DNA of 46,313 nucleotides from an uncultured Alphaproteobacteria bacterium (GCA_944393175.1 CALXZH010000018.1:1-46313); one strand, 5' to 3'; counted from the first letter of the stretch, positions 26,901 to 34,439 are shown. Translations and numbers: made by a program. Notes: a model not told the origin generated them from the sequence alone.

Positions 26901-26996
26901 CAGGTTTTAGCCGTCAAATTCAGCAATGATTGCAGAGAGGGTACTCAGGCAGACATTGAAGGCAAGTCAATTTGCTTTGATGCCAAAGTTGCCTAA
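23907..26996 (+). CDS. ileS: Isoleucyl-tRNA synthetase, type II (eukaryote-like)
   Basis: This class I synthetase of 1029 residues charges tRNA-Ile. The HIGH motif is HYGH (58-61) in NGTPHYGHI. The editing-domain stretch is LVWTTTPWTLPSN, and the KMSKS motif is KLSKRLKNYPDP (from 601). KxSKRLKNYPDP marks the type II family found in eukaryotes, archaea and some bacteria including Rickettsiales, rather than the KMSKSLGN of type I. No C-terminal cysteine zinc ribbon is visible, also a type II trait. Type II enzymes are generally insensitive to mupirocin (family knowledge). It has its own promoter and an Ile-rich leader; a terminator follows. Confidence 0.96.
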   Translation: MTKHYAEVKAKADFVELEKEVLKFWEEDKTFEKSVHNRDGAAEFVFYDGPPFANGTPHYGHIMVSYVKDVVARFQTMNGKKVERRLGWDCHGLPAEMSAEKQLGVSGRKQIEEFGVEKFNDFCRSDVLKYSGIWVNMFKRIGRWVDFNHDYKTMDLPFMESVIHNFKELYDKGLVYEDYRVLPYSWAAETPLSNFEVNQGYQDKTDNAITVMFKLENGMNILVWTTTPWTLPSNLMLAVGLDIDYAIMEEDGQKYVLAQALLGRYKKQLEHATQVGTIKGKDLVGLSYEPMFPYFKNLKAKGAFKVLSGEFVSTEDGTGIVHIAPGFGQDDFDACRAYDENFPVVCPVDEAGKFTSEVPDYEGKQVFETNEPIMQLLKERGILVKKEQYTHSYPFCWRTDTPLIYKAMSSWFVKVTDFRDEMVKNNQQINWVPEHIKDGRFGKWLEGARDWSISRNRFWGTPIPVWKSDNPKFPRIDVFGSIQEIKEKTGFEVTNLHKPYIDDVVYPNPDDPSGKTMMRRVGDVFDCWFESGSMPYAQVHYPFENKEWFESHFPADFIVEAMDQTRGWFYTLTVLSTALHNRPAFKNCICTGLLMAEGGQKLSKRLKNYPDPNEVLDSIGSDALRWFLVSSPVLKGGNLAVDKEGKEIAKASRVAQIPLWNAFYFFTLYANAEEYQAKEISSSSEAIDNYILSKLKHLAEVVKSGIESYDVALATNELASFMEVLNNWYIRRTRDRFWEGEAQAFDTLYTVLVNTCKIAAPLMPFLSEYIFKALTGEESVHLTDYPSLSAIKYDAELVSTMDFVQDLCSTGKFIREEKNLRNRLPLNSLTVIGAELTPAYQEIVKDELNVKQVKFDNQLENYATKKIYLYTPLLGKALGKDMGAVMAAYKQGQWSLNEDGTLSIGGQTLTKDLFEVRLEMKDGVAGKSFADNKAVVTLDTTVTDALKREGMARDFVRLVQTLRKDKDFNISDRIELSYKTPDAELAQALEENKDYVAEQVLAVKFSNDCREGTQADIEGKSICFDAKVA

Positions 26997-27013
26997 AATG
27001 CAAGAATAAAGTC

Positions 27014-27042
27014 AAAAAGAGGTCGCAAGACCTCTTTTTTTT
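27014..27042 (+). terminator. Rho-independent terminator of ileS
   Basis: AAAAAGAGGTC (27014-27024), GCAA loop and GACCTCTTTTT, extended by further T. A textbook hairpin 18 bases after the ileS stop. Confidence 0.95.
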
Positions 27043-27073
27043 ATGAATTTTTTGTAACGCTTGCACAAAAGAA

Positions 27074-27136
27074 TAGACAAAATGTCTAAATTATGCTATC
27101 TTAAAACTAAGATAATCTTAACTAATTTCGTATAAT
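27074..27136 (+). promoter_or_regulatory. Promoter region with two palindromes upstream of the 711-residue protein gene
   Basis: A perfect inverted repeat TAGACA-AAA-TGTCTA lies at 27074-27088, and a second one, TAAGAT-A-ATCTTA, at 27108-27120. A perfect TATAAT lies at 27131-27136. The second palindrome starts where the -35 should be (17 bases before TATAAT). Alternatively TAGACA-17-TATCTT (27074-27102) is a promoter with the first palindrome over its -35. Both layouts suggest an operator. Confidence 0.4.
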
Positions 27137-27170
27137 ATAAAGACGAAATTTTGCAAAAAGGATTATGGCT

Positions 27171-29306
27171 ATGGCAGAAGAAGATAAATATGAAGTCCGC
27201 GCAATGAATGAGGAACAAGCTAAGGCATGGTTTGTTCTTGGAGATGAGACGCTTAATAAATTAGAGCCACGAGATATTGCCAATCTTCAATTAGCGATGG
27301 AAAAGAATCCGGAAGCATTTACGGATGCACAAAGGGCTAAAGTAAAGGATATATCTTGGAATAAGATAGAAAGTGTAGCCAAAGGTAAAAGGAAACTTGA
27401 TCCCAAAGAAACAAATAGCTTTCGGTCAATGTTGGATAGAGTTCCGGCTTCCACATTTATGGAAACGGGCAAAGATTTAAGCACATTTAAGGAAGCGGAA
27501 AATAAATGGTATCGAGCCGATAGGGGAATCGAAGAAAAAAGTTTTGGAGAAAGAGTAAGAGAGCAAGCCCAAGGTGCGAAGAAACACGTTTCACAAAAAG
27601 TAGCCGAATTAAAAAGCAAAGGCAAAGCTATTCATCGCCTGAACCGTATGAGATACAATCGCGATAAAGCGGCAATCAAACAGTTATTTACTGCAGCAAA
27701 GGCCAAAGCGGTAGAATTTAAAAATAAAGTAGCTTCGGCGGCCAAACAGGGAGTAAAGACCGCAGCGGAAGTGCCGTTTGTTTTGGCTTATGGTGTCAAG
27801 GAATTGGCGGCAATGGGCTATAATGCAGCCAAAAACAAAATAAATCAGGGCGTAAATAAAGTAAAAAACGGCATTAAACGTCGTGTAAATAATGTTAAAA
27901 ATAAAATTAACAATGGCGTTAACAAAGTTAAAAATTTTGGCAAAAAAGTATGGAACGGAACGAAAAAAGTAGCCAAAGTAACAGGTTATATTATAGCCTC
28001 ACCGGTGATTGTTCCATATAAAGCGGCCAGATGGATGTATAGAAAAGTTAAAGCCGGCATCAACTGGGTTCGAAACGGATACAAAGCCCTTAAAGCCAGA
28101 GCTTTTGGCGGGCCGAGCAAAGTTTCACAAGATGCCAAAACCGCCGAAAAGCAAGCCAGAGGAAACCAAAATAAGCTTTCAGCCGAGCAAGTAATAGCAA
28201 ACTGGAAGCAAATTGGCCGCGGAGAAAGTGACGGACGCTATAATATGTCGCGTCATTCAGAAAGTGTACTGGATGCGGCCATGAAAGGCGAAATAAAAAT
28301 AGATAAGAGCAATGCCGCCCAAATGGCAGCATGGTTGGAGGTCAACCGCGATATTCAAGACAGAATCAACCACAATAATGTGGTCGAAAAGAATGAACGC
28401 AATAAAGCCATTGCGGCGCAATTAGAGCAATTTGGCTATGAGAATCCATATAAGACCAAAGAAACTCAAGAGCAAGAAGCACAAACGCAAACGCCGCCGG
28501 TACAAGACAAACCCAAAGAGCAGGATATTTCCCAAAGACCTAATAGTGAGCAAGCCAACATGCAAAAACCGGCAGAAAATACTGCTCAAGTTCCAAATCC
28601 AAAAGATGTAAATACCTTTAATTTAAGCGGTATAACAGGAAATGAAGGTGTAAGCGGAACAGAACAGACGCAAGCGCAAACGCAAACACCTCCGGCGCAA
28701 GACAGGCCAAATGAACCGCAAGCGCAAACGCAAACACCTCCGGTGCAAAACAGGTCAAATGAACCGCAAGCGCAAATGCAAACACCTCCGGTGCAAAACA
28801 AGCCCAGAGAGCAGGCAGCCCCGGCGCTAACCGAAAAACAAAGTCAGTTTGTACAAACACAATTAGGAATACTCCAACAATTAGGAAAAGAAAATAATCT
28901 CAAACCTAATGATGAGCTGTACAAAGGTTTGGTAGGAATGATGGAAAAAGGCTTTGCCGAAGAGGGTATCTCCCCAGCACAAATGGAAGAAATCCGCAAA
29001 CAAAATCAAGGCCTATTCCCATCTCAAGAGCAAAAAGCACAAAATTCTGCTGAAAATACGCAGCAACCTGCCAAAGAAGGACAAAAGGCGGCAGAAAATG
29101 GGGCAAAGAGCAAAGAAAAAGCTTTGATGGAAGCATTGGCAGCCTCTGGGCATCCGATTAAAATGCATAAATCAAAAAGAAAAGGTGTTATGCCTAAAAT
29201 CAAGAATCCTCACATGCGTATATCCAAGGGTAATACGCAAGGTGAACAGCCTTCAAAAATAATCCAAATGCAAATAGCTAAAAAAGGCATGTCCAACGCT
29301 GGTTAA
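27171..29306 (+). CDS. Large unrecognised protein A: basic helical core, proline/glutamine repeat
   Basis: This 711-residue protein has no signal peptide. After an acidic helical N-terminus (about 1-115) comes a very basic helical region (about 120-320). It contains short repeats of the type KNKINQGVNKVKNGI / KNKINNGVNKVKNFG and two moderately hydrophobic stretches (VPFVLAYGVKELAAMGY and VTGYIIASPVIVPY). Next comes the motif AAWLEVNRDIQ...VEKNERNKAI (near 386-414), shared with the 1341-residue protein. A Gln/Pro/Thr tandem repeat, a helical segment and a basic tail follow. ATG 27171 is preferred over 27165 because AAGGA is then eight bases upstream. Function unknown. Confidence 0.8.
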   Translation: MAEEDKYEVRAMNEEQAKAWFVLGDETLNKLEPRDIANLQLAMEKNPEAFTDAQRAKVKDISWNKIESVAKGKRKLDPKETNSFRSMLDRVPASTFMETGKDLSTFKEAENKWYRADRGIEEKSFGERVREQAQGAKKHVSQKVAELKSKGKAIHRLNRMRYNRDKAAIKQLFTAAKAKAVEFKNKVASAAKQGVKTAAEVPFVLAYGVKELAAMGYNAAKNKINQGVNKVKNGIKRRVNNVKNKINNGVNKVKNFGKKVWNGTKKVAKVTGYIIASPVIVPYKAARWMYRKVKAGINWVRNGYKALKARAFGGPSKVSQDAKTAEKQARGNQNKLSAEQVIANWKQIGRGESDGRYNMSRHSESVLDAAMKGEIKIDKSNAAQMAAWLEVNRDIQDRINHNNVVEKNERNKAIAAQLEQFGYENPYKTKETQEQEAQTQTPPVQDKPKEQDISQRPNSEQANMQKPAENTAQVPNPKDVNTFNLSGITGNEGVSGTEQTQAQTQTPPAQDRPNEPQAQTQTPPVQNRSNEPQAQMQTPPVQNKPREQAAPALTEKQSQFVQTQLGILQQLGKENNLKPNDELYKGLVGMMEKGFAEEGISPAQMEEIRKQNQGLFPSQEQKAQNSAENTQQPAKEGQKAAENGAKSKEKALMEALAASGHPIKMHKSKRKGVMPKIKNPHMRISKGNTQGEQPSKIIQMQIAKKGMSNAG
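28674..28817 (+). repeat. Three tandem 48-base coding repeats
   Basis: Units begin at 28674, 28722 and 28770. Each encodes a 16-residue block of the type AQTQTPPVQNRSNEPQ. The first two are nearly identical and the third diverges at its end. A related, non-tandem copy lies at about 28476-28515 (AQTQTPPVQDKPKEQ). This is an in-frame expansion of a flexible linker. Confidence 0.9.
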
Positions 29307-29310
29307 GCAA

Positions 29311-29341
29311 AAAGCCCCGTTAAAAACGGGGCTTAAATTTT
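29311..29341 (+). terminator. Hairpin terminator with weak T-run
   Basis: AAGCCCCGT (29312-29320), TAAAA loop, ACGGGGCTT (29326-29334), followed by AAATTTT. A strong stem just after the stop of protein A; the broken T-tract makes termination efficiency uncertain. Confidence 0.7.
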
Positions 29342-29437
29342 GTAAAAAAATACTGGACAAAAATGAATTTTGAATTAATATCTCAAGCAAATATTTATTA
29401 TTAATAATCCAATATTCACAATCTAAATTTTACTATT

Positions 29438-30094
29438 ATGAACGAGGAAAGATTTTCTCCAAGCAATGAATTGCTTGACCGTCAAGACATTGATTTGTTG
29501 CTCGCAACTCTCGGAAGCAAATTTGAGGAGCATATCCGTCAACATTTTTTTACAATCTGTTATGCTAATGAGCTGATAGAAAGCTATGTGGATTTTTTTG
29601 CAGGTAAACCTGAATATTCACTGCGCTTGCTTTTTTGGCAAAATCTGAAAATGCGTCTCTATCGCCTGAGGCAGCCGTGTTTGATTGAAAAATTCCAAAA
29701 GGAATACGCTGATAAAAACAATTATCTCAAGCGAGCTCTAATGGAAAAGTTGTGTGATAGCTTTAGTTTGCGTCACGAGTTGCCGCAAGACTTCTTTTTT
29801 CACTTAAATTGTCAAGAAAGCGATTTCATCAAAGAAATCAAAAGCTTCTTAGGCATGATAAAAGATAAGAATCTTAGCTCTGATACCTTTAGAAAAATTG
29901 TACCCGAAGAGCATAGTGATTTTATGTTTCGGTACGATTTGTACAAAGAGGAAAACGGAGAATTGACGCTAACCGACAGAGGCTGTAAAGCACTTTTGGT
30001 ACCTTATGATGATGAAGCTCTCAAACGCTATGATTTGAAGAACTTTATGAAGGCGCTATACGCGCCAACCAAAGGACGCAAAATTGTAATTTAA
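29438..30094 (+). CDS. Unrecognised soluble protein (218 residues) between the large proteins
   Basis: This cytoplasmic-looking protein has no signal or membrane segment. It is Phe/Leu/Lys-rich and mostly helical, with a cysteine in FFTICYANELIESYVDFF. The C-terminus (ENGELTLTDRGCKALLVPYDDEAL, about 170-193) resembles the wing of a winged-helix DNA-binding domain, but this is only an impression. There is no Shine-Dalgarno sequence (AAATTTTACTATT before ATG). Its upstream region has TGGACAAAAATGAATT at 29354, a looser copy of the box found before the next two large genes. It may regulate or assist them. A terminator follows. Confidence 0.65.
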   Translation: MNEERFSPSNELLDRQDIDLLLATLGSKFEEHIRQHFFTICYANELIESYVDFFAGKPEYSLRLLFWQNLKMRLYRLRQPCLIEKFQKEYADKNNYLKRALMEKLCDSFSLRHELPQDFFFHLNCQESDFIKEIKSFLGMIKDKNLSSDTFRKIVPEEHSDFMFRYDLYKEENGELTLTDRGCKALLVPYDDEALKRYDLKNFMKALYAPTKGRKIVI

Positions 30095-30110
30095 AGTAAT
30101 CTTTTCAAGT

Positions 30111-30136
30111 AAAAGGTGTCTTTTGGGCACCTTTTT
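30111..30136 (+). terminator. Rho-independent terminator
   Basis: AAAAGGTG (30111-30118) pairs with CACCTTTT (30128-30135) over a short loop, ending in T. It separates the 218-residue gene from the 1341-residue gene. Confidence 0.85.
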
Positions 30137-30222
30137 GCATTTTAAAGGTTTAAGAATAAAGAAAATTTAACCATTTGCAATTAATATAAAAAAAATGTTA
30201 AAAATTTGTTATAATTTTTCGA

Positions 30223-30267
30223 AATTTGACAAAATTTATTGAAAAATAAAAAGTAATATGTTATAGT
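30223..30267 (+). promoter_or_regulatory. Promoter and shared box of the 1341-residue protein gene
   Basis: AATTTGACAAAATT (30223-30236) also occurs, identical over 14 bases, upstream of the 34477 gene at nearly the same distance (81 and 84 bases before the ATG). Just downstream lies TTGAAA (30239-30244), a 17-base spacer and TATAGT (30262-30267), a plausible sigma70 promoter. The box may be an activator or repressor site near -50, or an alternative -35. Confidence 0.5.
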
Positions 30268-30303
30268 AAAAACAATAAACATATTGCTTACAGGAGTACG
30301 AAT

Positions 30304-33300
30304 ATGGCTGATAATACAAATATGACATTTGAACAATGGTTGGCAAGTAAGAATGATTTAACGCCGCAAGAACGTCAAGTTTTAGAAGAAAGACATTCTA
30401 ATGCCAGTGTCACATTTACGCCGGAGAGTTTTGATAGAATTTTAGATGATTATAGAACAGCCGCGTCCAATGGTTCATCAGGACAATCACCAAGAGGAAA
30501 TCGAGCATCAGATAATAGTCAAGCCATTACTCCCGAACAATATCAAGAAGCTATTGCTCTATCCAAAGGTGATTTAGCGCAAATGAGTTATGACGACGTT
30601 GCCAAAGTATGGCAAGTTGTCGGTGGATTAGATGATAAAGTTGCGCAAGCAACAAAACCGGAAGCATTGCAAGCCAAACAAAAAATGGCTGACTTTGCGG
30701 AACAATTAATGTCCAGATTAGACCCGAATCAGCCCTGGTCTATGCAGGATGCCCCGGAAATATCCGAATGGTTAAAAGTCAGCAACGATATTCAAGCTCA
30801 AAATACTTCGCAAGAAAAGAAAAACCGCAATGCAAAAATCGGAGACAGCTTAAATAAATTTTATAAAAAATTTGATGAAGAACATGGTTTAAGTAACCTG
30901 ACTCCGGAACATAAAGATATGCTTGCGGCCAATCAGCAAGCTATTGAAGCTGTAGCTGCCAATTTTGAACCTTTTGCGAAAAATGATAAAGGTGAATATC
31001 TGCATCCTGAATTTGCGAACATAGATAAATTCTATGACAAGATGGAAATAGATAATTCCAATTCAAATGTTGATGCGGTAGATAAAAATAAATACAAGCA
31101 AGATATGGCGGAATTAGCCTATAACGAGGCTATGCTTGAATTAAGTATGAAGCCAGATTTTGCAAGATTGCAACCGGCGCAACAGCAAGAATTGCTGTCA
31201 CAAGCTTGGGCAAATCATATGCAAATGGGTATGGTAACGATGATTGCCGCTCAAATGGCGGAGAATGCTGCCAAAGAGAGCGGAGAACCCAAAAAAATAA
31301 AAGACTTTGAAAATCAAGCCAATACTTTTATCAATCAAGCCGTAAATGGTGAGAATAATACATTTAAAGTAACTAACAATGCGGCATTAGCTACTTTATC
31401 ATCTAGGACAGCAGATGTAGAAGCACTCAGCAAGCGTGTTGGTCAAAAGACCGGACACAAGTCCTTGTGGTCAAAGATTAAAGAGCTTGATAAGAAACTC
31501 ACTAAAAAATATCCGAAATCTTATAAAATTTTGAAAAATTTAGCCATTAGTTCAGCAATCGGCTTAACAACTGGCGGTGCCGGTTTAGCCGTAATGTCTG
31601 CATGCAAAACTATACAGGCGGCAAGAGAAAGTTACAAGCGTTATAAAGCAGCTAATACCGACGGAGAATATAAAAGTTGGTTTGGTTACTTAAAAAAGAA
31701 TCCGAAAGAAGCAATAGGTTTGGCCGTCAGCGTTGCCGGTACGGCAATGTCGGGATATATGGTAGGAATGGGCGGCATAACAGTTTCTGACTTTGGCTTA
31801 ACCGGACAAGCTTTTCATAATGGATTGGGCAACACTTGGGATATGATAAAAGATACGGCAAGTAATGCTTTTTCAGGTTCCGATTCCGGAGGTCCAAGCT
31901 TTACGGAACAAGTTAAAAACACCTTAAACGACGGCAACCGAGTTGCCCGTCTGGGTATTTCCTTAAGTGGTGGTGTTTCCTCCAGTATGGTGGATTTTAT
32001 AGCCTCTTTCAAAGAAAAAGACCCCGAGAAGAAAAAACAACTTCGTAAAAACGCGTGGAAAACCTTAGGTGGTGTATTTACTGGTAGTGTGATAGGTTTA
32101 GGAATTAGCGGATTTATGCATGCTAACCACGATACGCATAATAATGAAGACATTATCCATCATGACAAACCGATTGGTCCTGAAGAATATAATCCGACAC
32201 CACGAAATGATTTTGCTCCGGACAGACCGGATAATGAGCCCACACAACCGCATAATCCGCGGCCTTATACTCCAACGCCGCGTGTAGATGTTCCGGAAAA
32301 AGGGCCTGATATGCCGGAAATCAAACAACCAGATTTATCCAACTATACGAAGCCTAGTGACATTCCGCCCCATATAGAGCCGATTAATCAAAATATTTTG
32401 CCGCAAACCGAATACGAGCAAAAACTCTATGCTGAATTGTTACGCGGACACAGTATTGACCACGATACCAATTTAGCTACTGCGGCAGCAAGAGAAGATT
32501 TTAACCACTATATGCAGTTAAAGAACGAAGGTAATTTTAAGGCTGCTGACGAATTTTTAAGAGGTCGTCACGACTTATTTGAAAATGCCGAGCACCGCGC
32601 CAGCAATCAGATAGCGGATACGGACAGTCGTCACGTGGCCCACGCCAAAGAAGAAGCTGCTCAAGCTTATAACAATTATCAAGAAGCCTTGAAAGAGTTA
32701 AAAAGCAACCCCAATAGTCCGGAAGCTCAGGCTAAATTTGATGCTGCGGCAAGAGAAATAGCCAAGGCTGATGTTGATAAATATGAAGCAGTCACCAAAC
32801 AAGAAATTAGCAATTTGCGCGATAAAGTAGAAACAGATAAAATGCATCTTGAAAAATTAGGCATGCAAAGAGCCGCCTATGAGCAAGAAAGCGGTTCACT
32901 AAAAAGCGTTGACAAACATTTGGTAAAATTAGGTCTTGACCCGAACAATTTACCTCAAGATGTTTCATCTTTGTCACCCGAAGCGCAAGAATATATCAGA
33001 TATCACAATGATTTGAATGATTATCAAAAATTAGAAGGTCAATTAAATGATAGAATAGAGGCTACCCGTCAAGAGATAGCCACCCATAAAGATACCTTGC
33101 ATGATATTCACTCTCAGAGTGAAGTAACAGCAGGAGCCGCCGTCAAAAATATGGCAGGTTACGGTAGCTATGAAGGAAGCACGCTGCAAGATTTGAACGA
33201 AAAAATAGCTGTTGAATCGAGCGGACACGCGCAAACAACAGAACACAGCAAAAGTTCGGATCAATCTTCAGTAACTGAAGAAAAAACAGACACCACTGCA

Positions 33301-34329
33301 ACCCAAACTGTAGAATTTAATAAACAATTTGCCGCAGAAGTAGATGCTCTCAGAAATCAATTCTTAAAAGAAAATGAGATGTTGAGTGCTTCAGAGTCGT
33401 TCAAAGCAGCAGATGGTAGTGAGAAAACCATATATTATGGTAACTCGGGAGTGATGGAAGTCTATGAATATACCGGAGGCAATACGCAAGCCAGAGTATA
33501 TGAACATGATGTTGCCGATGGAATATCTGATATAAGATATAATCGTGATGGAACTCGCGATGTCACTACAATAGATATATATGGTCAAAAAACGATTGAG
33601 CATTATGATGCATCAGGTCAGTCCTCAAAAGTAGAAACGCCGGAAACAAACGGAACAGCTAAAACTCCGGAAGAGAGATTAGCTTACCGTACACAAAAAC
33701 TGGAAGAATATAAAGAAGCCGGTGTTATTAGTGAGGATAGACAGCAATACTTACAGAAAATTGCTGAAAGCCAAATAGCCTCAGAAACCGCTCATGAAGG
33801 TGCCGCAGCTGTTGCCGAGCCTAAAGAACAAACGGAAACCCAAAAGCGTTTACAAGAGTACGGTGTTACTCCGAAAGCCGATTTAAGCTCTATACCTCAA
33901 GATCAAGTTCATCAGGTTTACGATGGAGGAACCTATCATATCAGCGGTGACGCTAATTCCTACAAAATAGCATCTAACGTAACTGTTACCAGAAGTGATA
34001 TGCAAGAAATCAATGCCTTTGTTGACCAAGATATCGTCAGAGGCAAAATGTCACTAAACGGTCATCACATCGGTTCCAGAGTTAAAGGATGGAATGAATT
34101 GAAAGGTTTAGCCGCTAATGAAAAAATCTACGATGACTTAGTTCATAGGTCTTCTCTGGGCGATACATTGAGCGATGCCGAGCAGGCATATATGCACGGT
34201 CATGAAACAATGATGAACAAATATGGCCTTTCTCACGATGACAATGGTCGATTGGTCAAAACCTCAGACTTAGAAAAAGGTCATAATCCTAGCCGCAATA
34301 TTTCTCACGGTCGCGGTGGTAGAGATTAA
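30304..34329 (+). CDS. Giant unrecognised protein B (1341 residues) with membrane-hairpin module
   Basis: There is no signal peptide. Regions in order: helical N-terminus (1-380) with EWLKVSNDIQ...KKNRNAKI (155-178), a motif shared with protein A; a Gly/Ala-rich hydrophobic module (411-605) with three hydrophobic stretches (about 411-433, 469-491, 587-604) joined by basic loops, including YKRYK and SWFGYLKKNPKEA; a Pro-rich linker (621-700); a long coiled-coil-like part (about 780-935); a Ser/Thr-rich segment; a strand-rich stretch (1040-1105, YNRDGTRDV...YDASGQ); and a charged C-terminus. The module recurs in protein C. RBS AGGAG lies eight bases before ATG. It might be a secreted effector or surface protein; nothing proves this. 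Confidence 0.85.
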   Translation: MADNTNMTFEQWLASKNDLTPQERQVLEERHSNASVTFTPESFDRILDDYRTAASNGSSGQSPRGNRASDNSQAITPEQYQEAIALSKGDLAQMSYDDVAKVWQVVGGLDDKVAQATKPEALQAKQKMADFAEQLMSRLDPNQPWSMQDAPEISEWLKVSNDIQAQNTSQEKKNRNAKIGDSLNKFYKKFDEEHGLSNLTPEHKDMLAANQQAIEAVAANFEPFAKNDKGEYLHPEFANIDKFYDKMEIDNSNSNVDAVDKNKYKQDMAELAYNEAMLELSMKPDFARLQPAQQQELLSQAWANHMQMGMVTMIAAQMAENAAKESGEPKKIKDFENQANTFINQAVNGENNTFKVTNNAALATLSSRTADVEALSKRVGQKTGHKSLWSKIKELDKKLTKKYPKSYKILKNLAISSAIGLTTGGAGLAVMSACKTIQAARESYKRYKAANTDGEYKSWFGYLKKNPKEAIGLAVSVAGTAMSGYMVGMGGITVSDFGLTGQAFHNGLGNTWDMIKDTASNAFSGSDSGGPSFTEQVKNTLNDGNRVARLGISLSGGVSSSMVDFIASFKEKDPEKKKQLRKNAWKTLGGVFTGSVIGLGISGFMHANHDTHNNEDIIHHDKPIGPEEYNPTPRNDFAPDRPDNEPTQPHNPRPYTPTPRVDVPEKGPDMPEIKQPDLSNYTKPSDIPPHIEPINQNILPQTEYEQKLYAELLRGHSIDHDTNLATAAAREDFNHYMQLKNEGNFKAADEFLRGRHDLFENAEHRASNQIADTDSRHVAHAKEEAAQAYNNYQEALKELKSNPNSPEAQAKFDAAAREIAKADVDKYEAVTKQEISNLRDKVETDKMHLEKLGMQRAAYEQESGSLKSVDKHLVKLGLDPNNLPQDVSSLSPEAQEYIRYHNDLNDYQKLEGQLNDRIEATRQEIATHKDTLHDIHSQSEVTAGAAVKNMAGYGSYEGSTLQDLNEKIAVESSGHAQTTEHSKSSDQSSVTEEKTDTTATQTVEFNKQFAAEVDALRNQFLKENEMLSASESFKAADGSEKTIYYGNSGVMEVYEYTGGNTQARVYEHDVADGISDIRYNRDGTRDVTTIDIYGQKTIEHYDASGQSSKVETPETNGTAKTPEERLAYRTQKLEEYKEAGVISEDRQQYLQKIAESQIASETAHEGAAAVAEPKEQTETQKRLQEYGVTPKADLSSIPQDQVHQVYDGGTYHISGDANSYKIASNVTVTRSDMQEINAFVDQDIVRGKMSLNGHHIGSRVKGWNELKGLAANEKIYDDLVHRSSLGDTLSDAEQAYMHGHETMMNKYGLSHDDNGRLVKTSDLEKGHNPSRNISHGRGGRD

Positions 34330-34339
34330 CAAGACCAAA

Positions 34340-34376
34340 TATCTCCCTGCAAGTTTTCAAAAATTGCAGGGAGATA
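34340..34376. terminator. Strong 13-base-pair hairpin without T-run
   Basis: TATCTCCCTGCAA (34340-34352) pairs perfectly with TTGCAGGGAGATA (34364-34376) just after the stop of protein B. The following sequence is A-rich rather than T-rich, so it is not a classical terminator. It may protect the mRNA 3' end or work with Rho. Confidence 0.6.
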
Positions 34377-34392
34377 AATAAAAAAATAGCCT

Positions 34393-34439
34393 AATTTGAC
34401 AAAATTATTGTTGCTTTTTCGATAAAATTGTGATAAATT
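34393..34439 (+). promoter_or_regulatory. Promoter and shared box of the 782-residue protein gene
   Basis: A second copy of AATTTGACAAAATT (34393-34406). It is followed by TTGCTT (34411-34416), a 17-base spacer and TAAATT (34434-34439), and then the RBS TAAGGAG nine bases before ATG 34477. The layout matches that upstream of protein B: the TTGACA of the box lies 13-15 bases upstream of a -35-like element. Confidence 0.5.

Noticed and set aside
28476..28817. Repeats as a CRISPR array
   Set aside because: Units are directly adjacent with no unique spacers, keep the reading frame and encode a proline/glutamine linker. No cas gene is near.
28586..28860. Long minus-strand frames rich in Cys, Ala and Val
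   Set aside because: They are shadows of the 48-base repeats in protein A. The repeats keep all frames open, and there is no start signal.
29397..29408. Palindrome ATTATTAATAAT upstream of the 218-residue gene
   Set aside because: It is composed only of A and T in a region of low complexity, so chance is the simplest explanation.
33421..33618. RHS/YD-repeat toxin domain in protein B
   Set aside because: Only three faint Y-x-x-x-G motifs occur. A real RHS shell has many regular repeats and a conserved core-end motif, which is absent.
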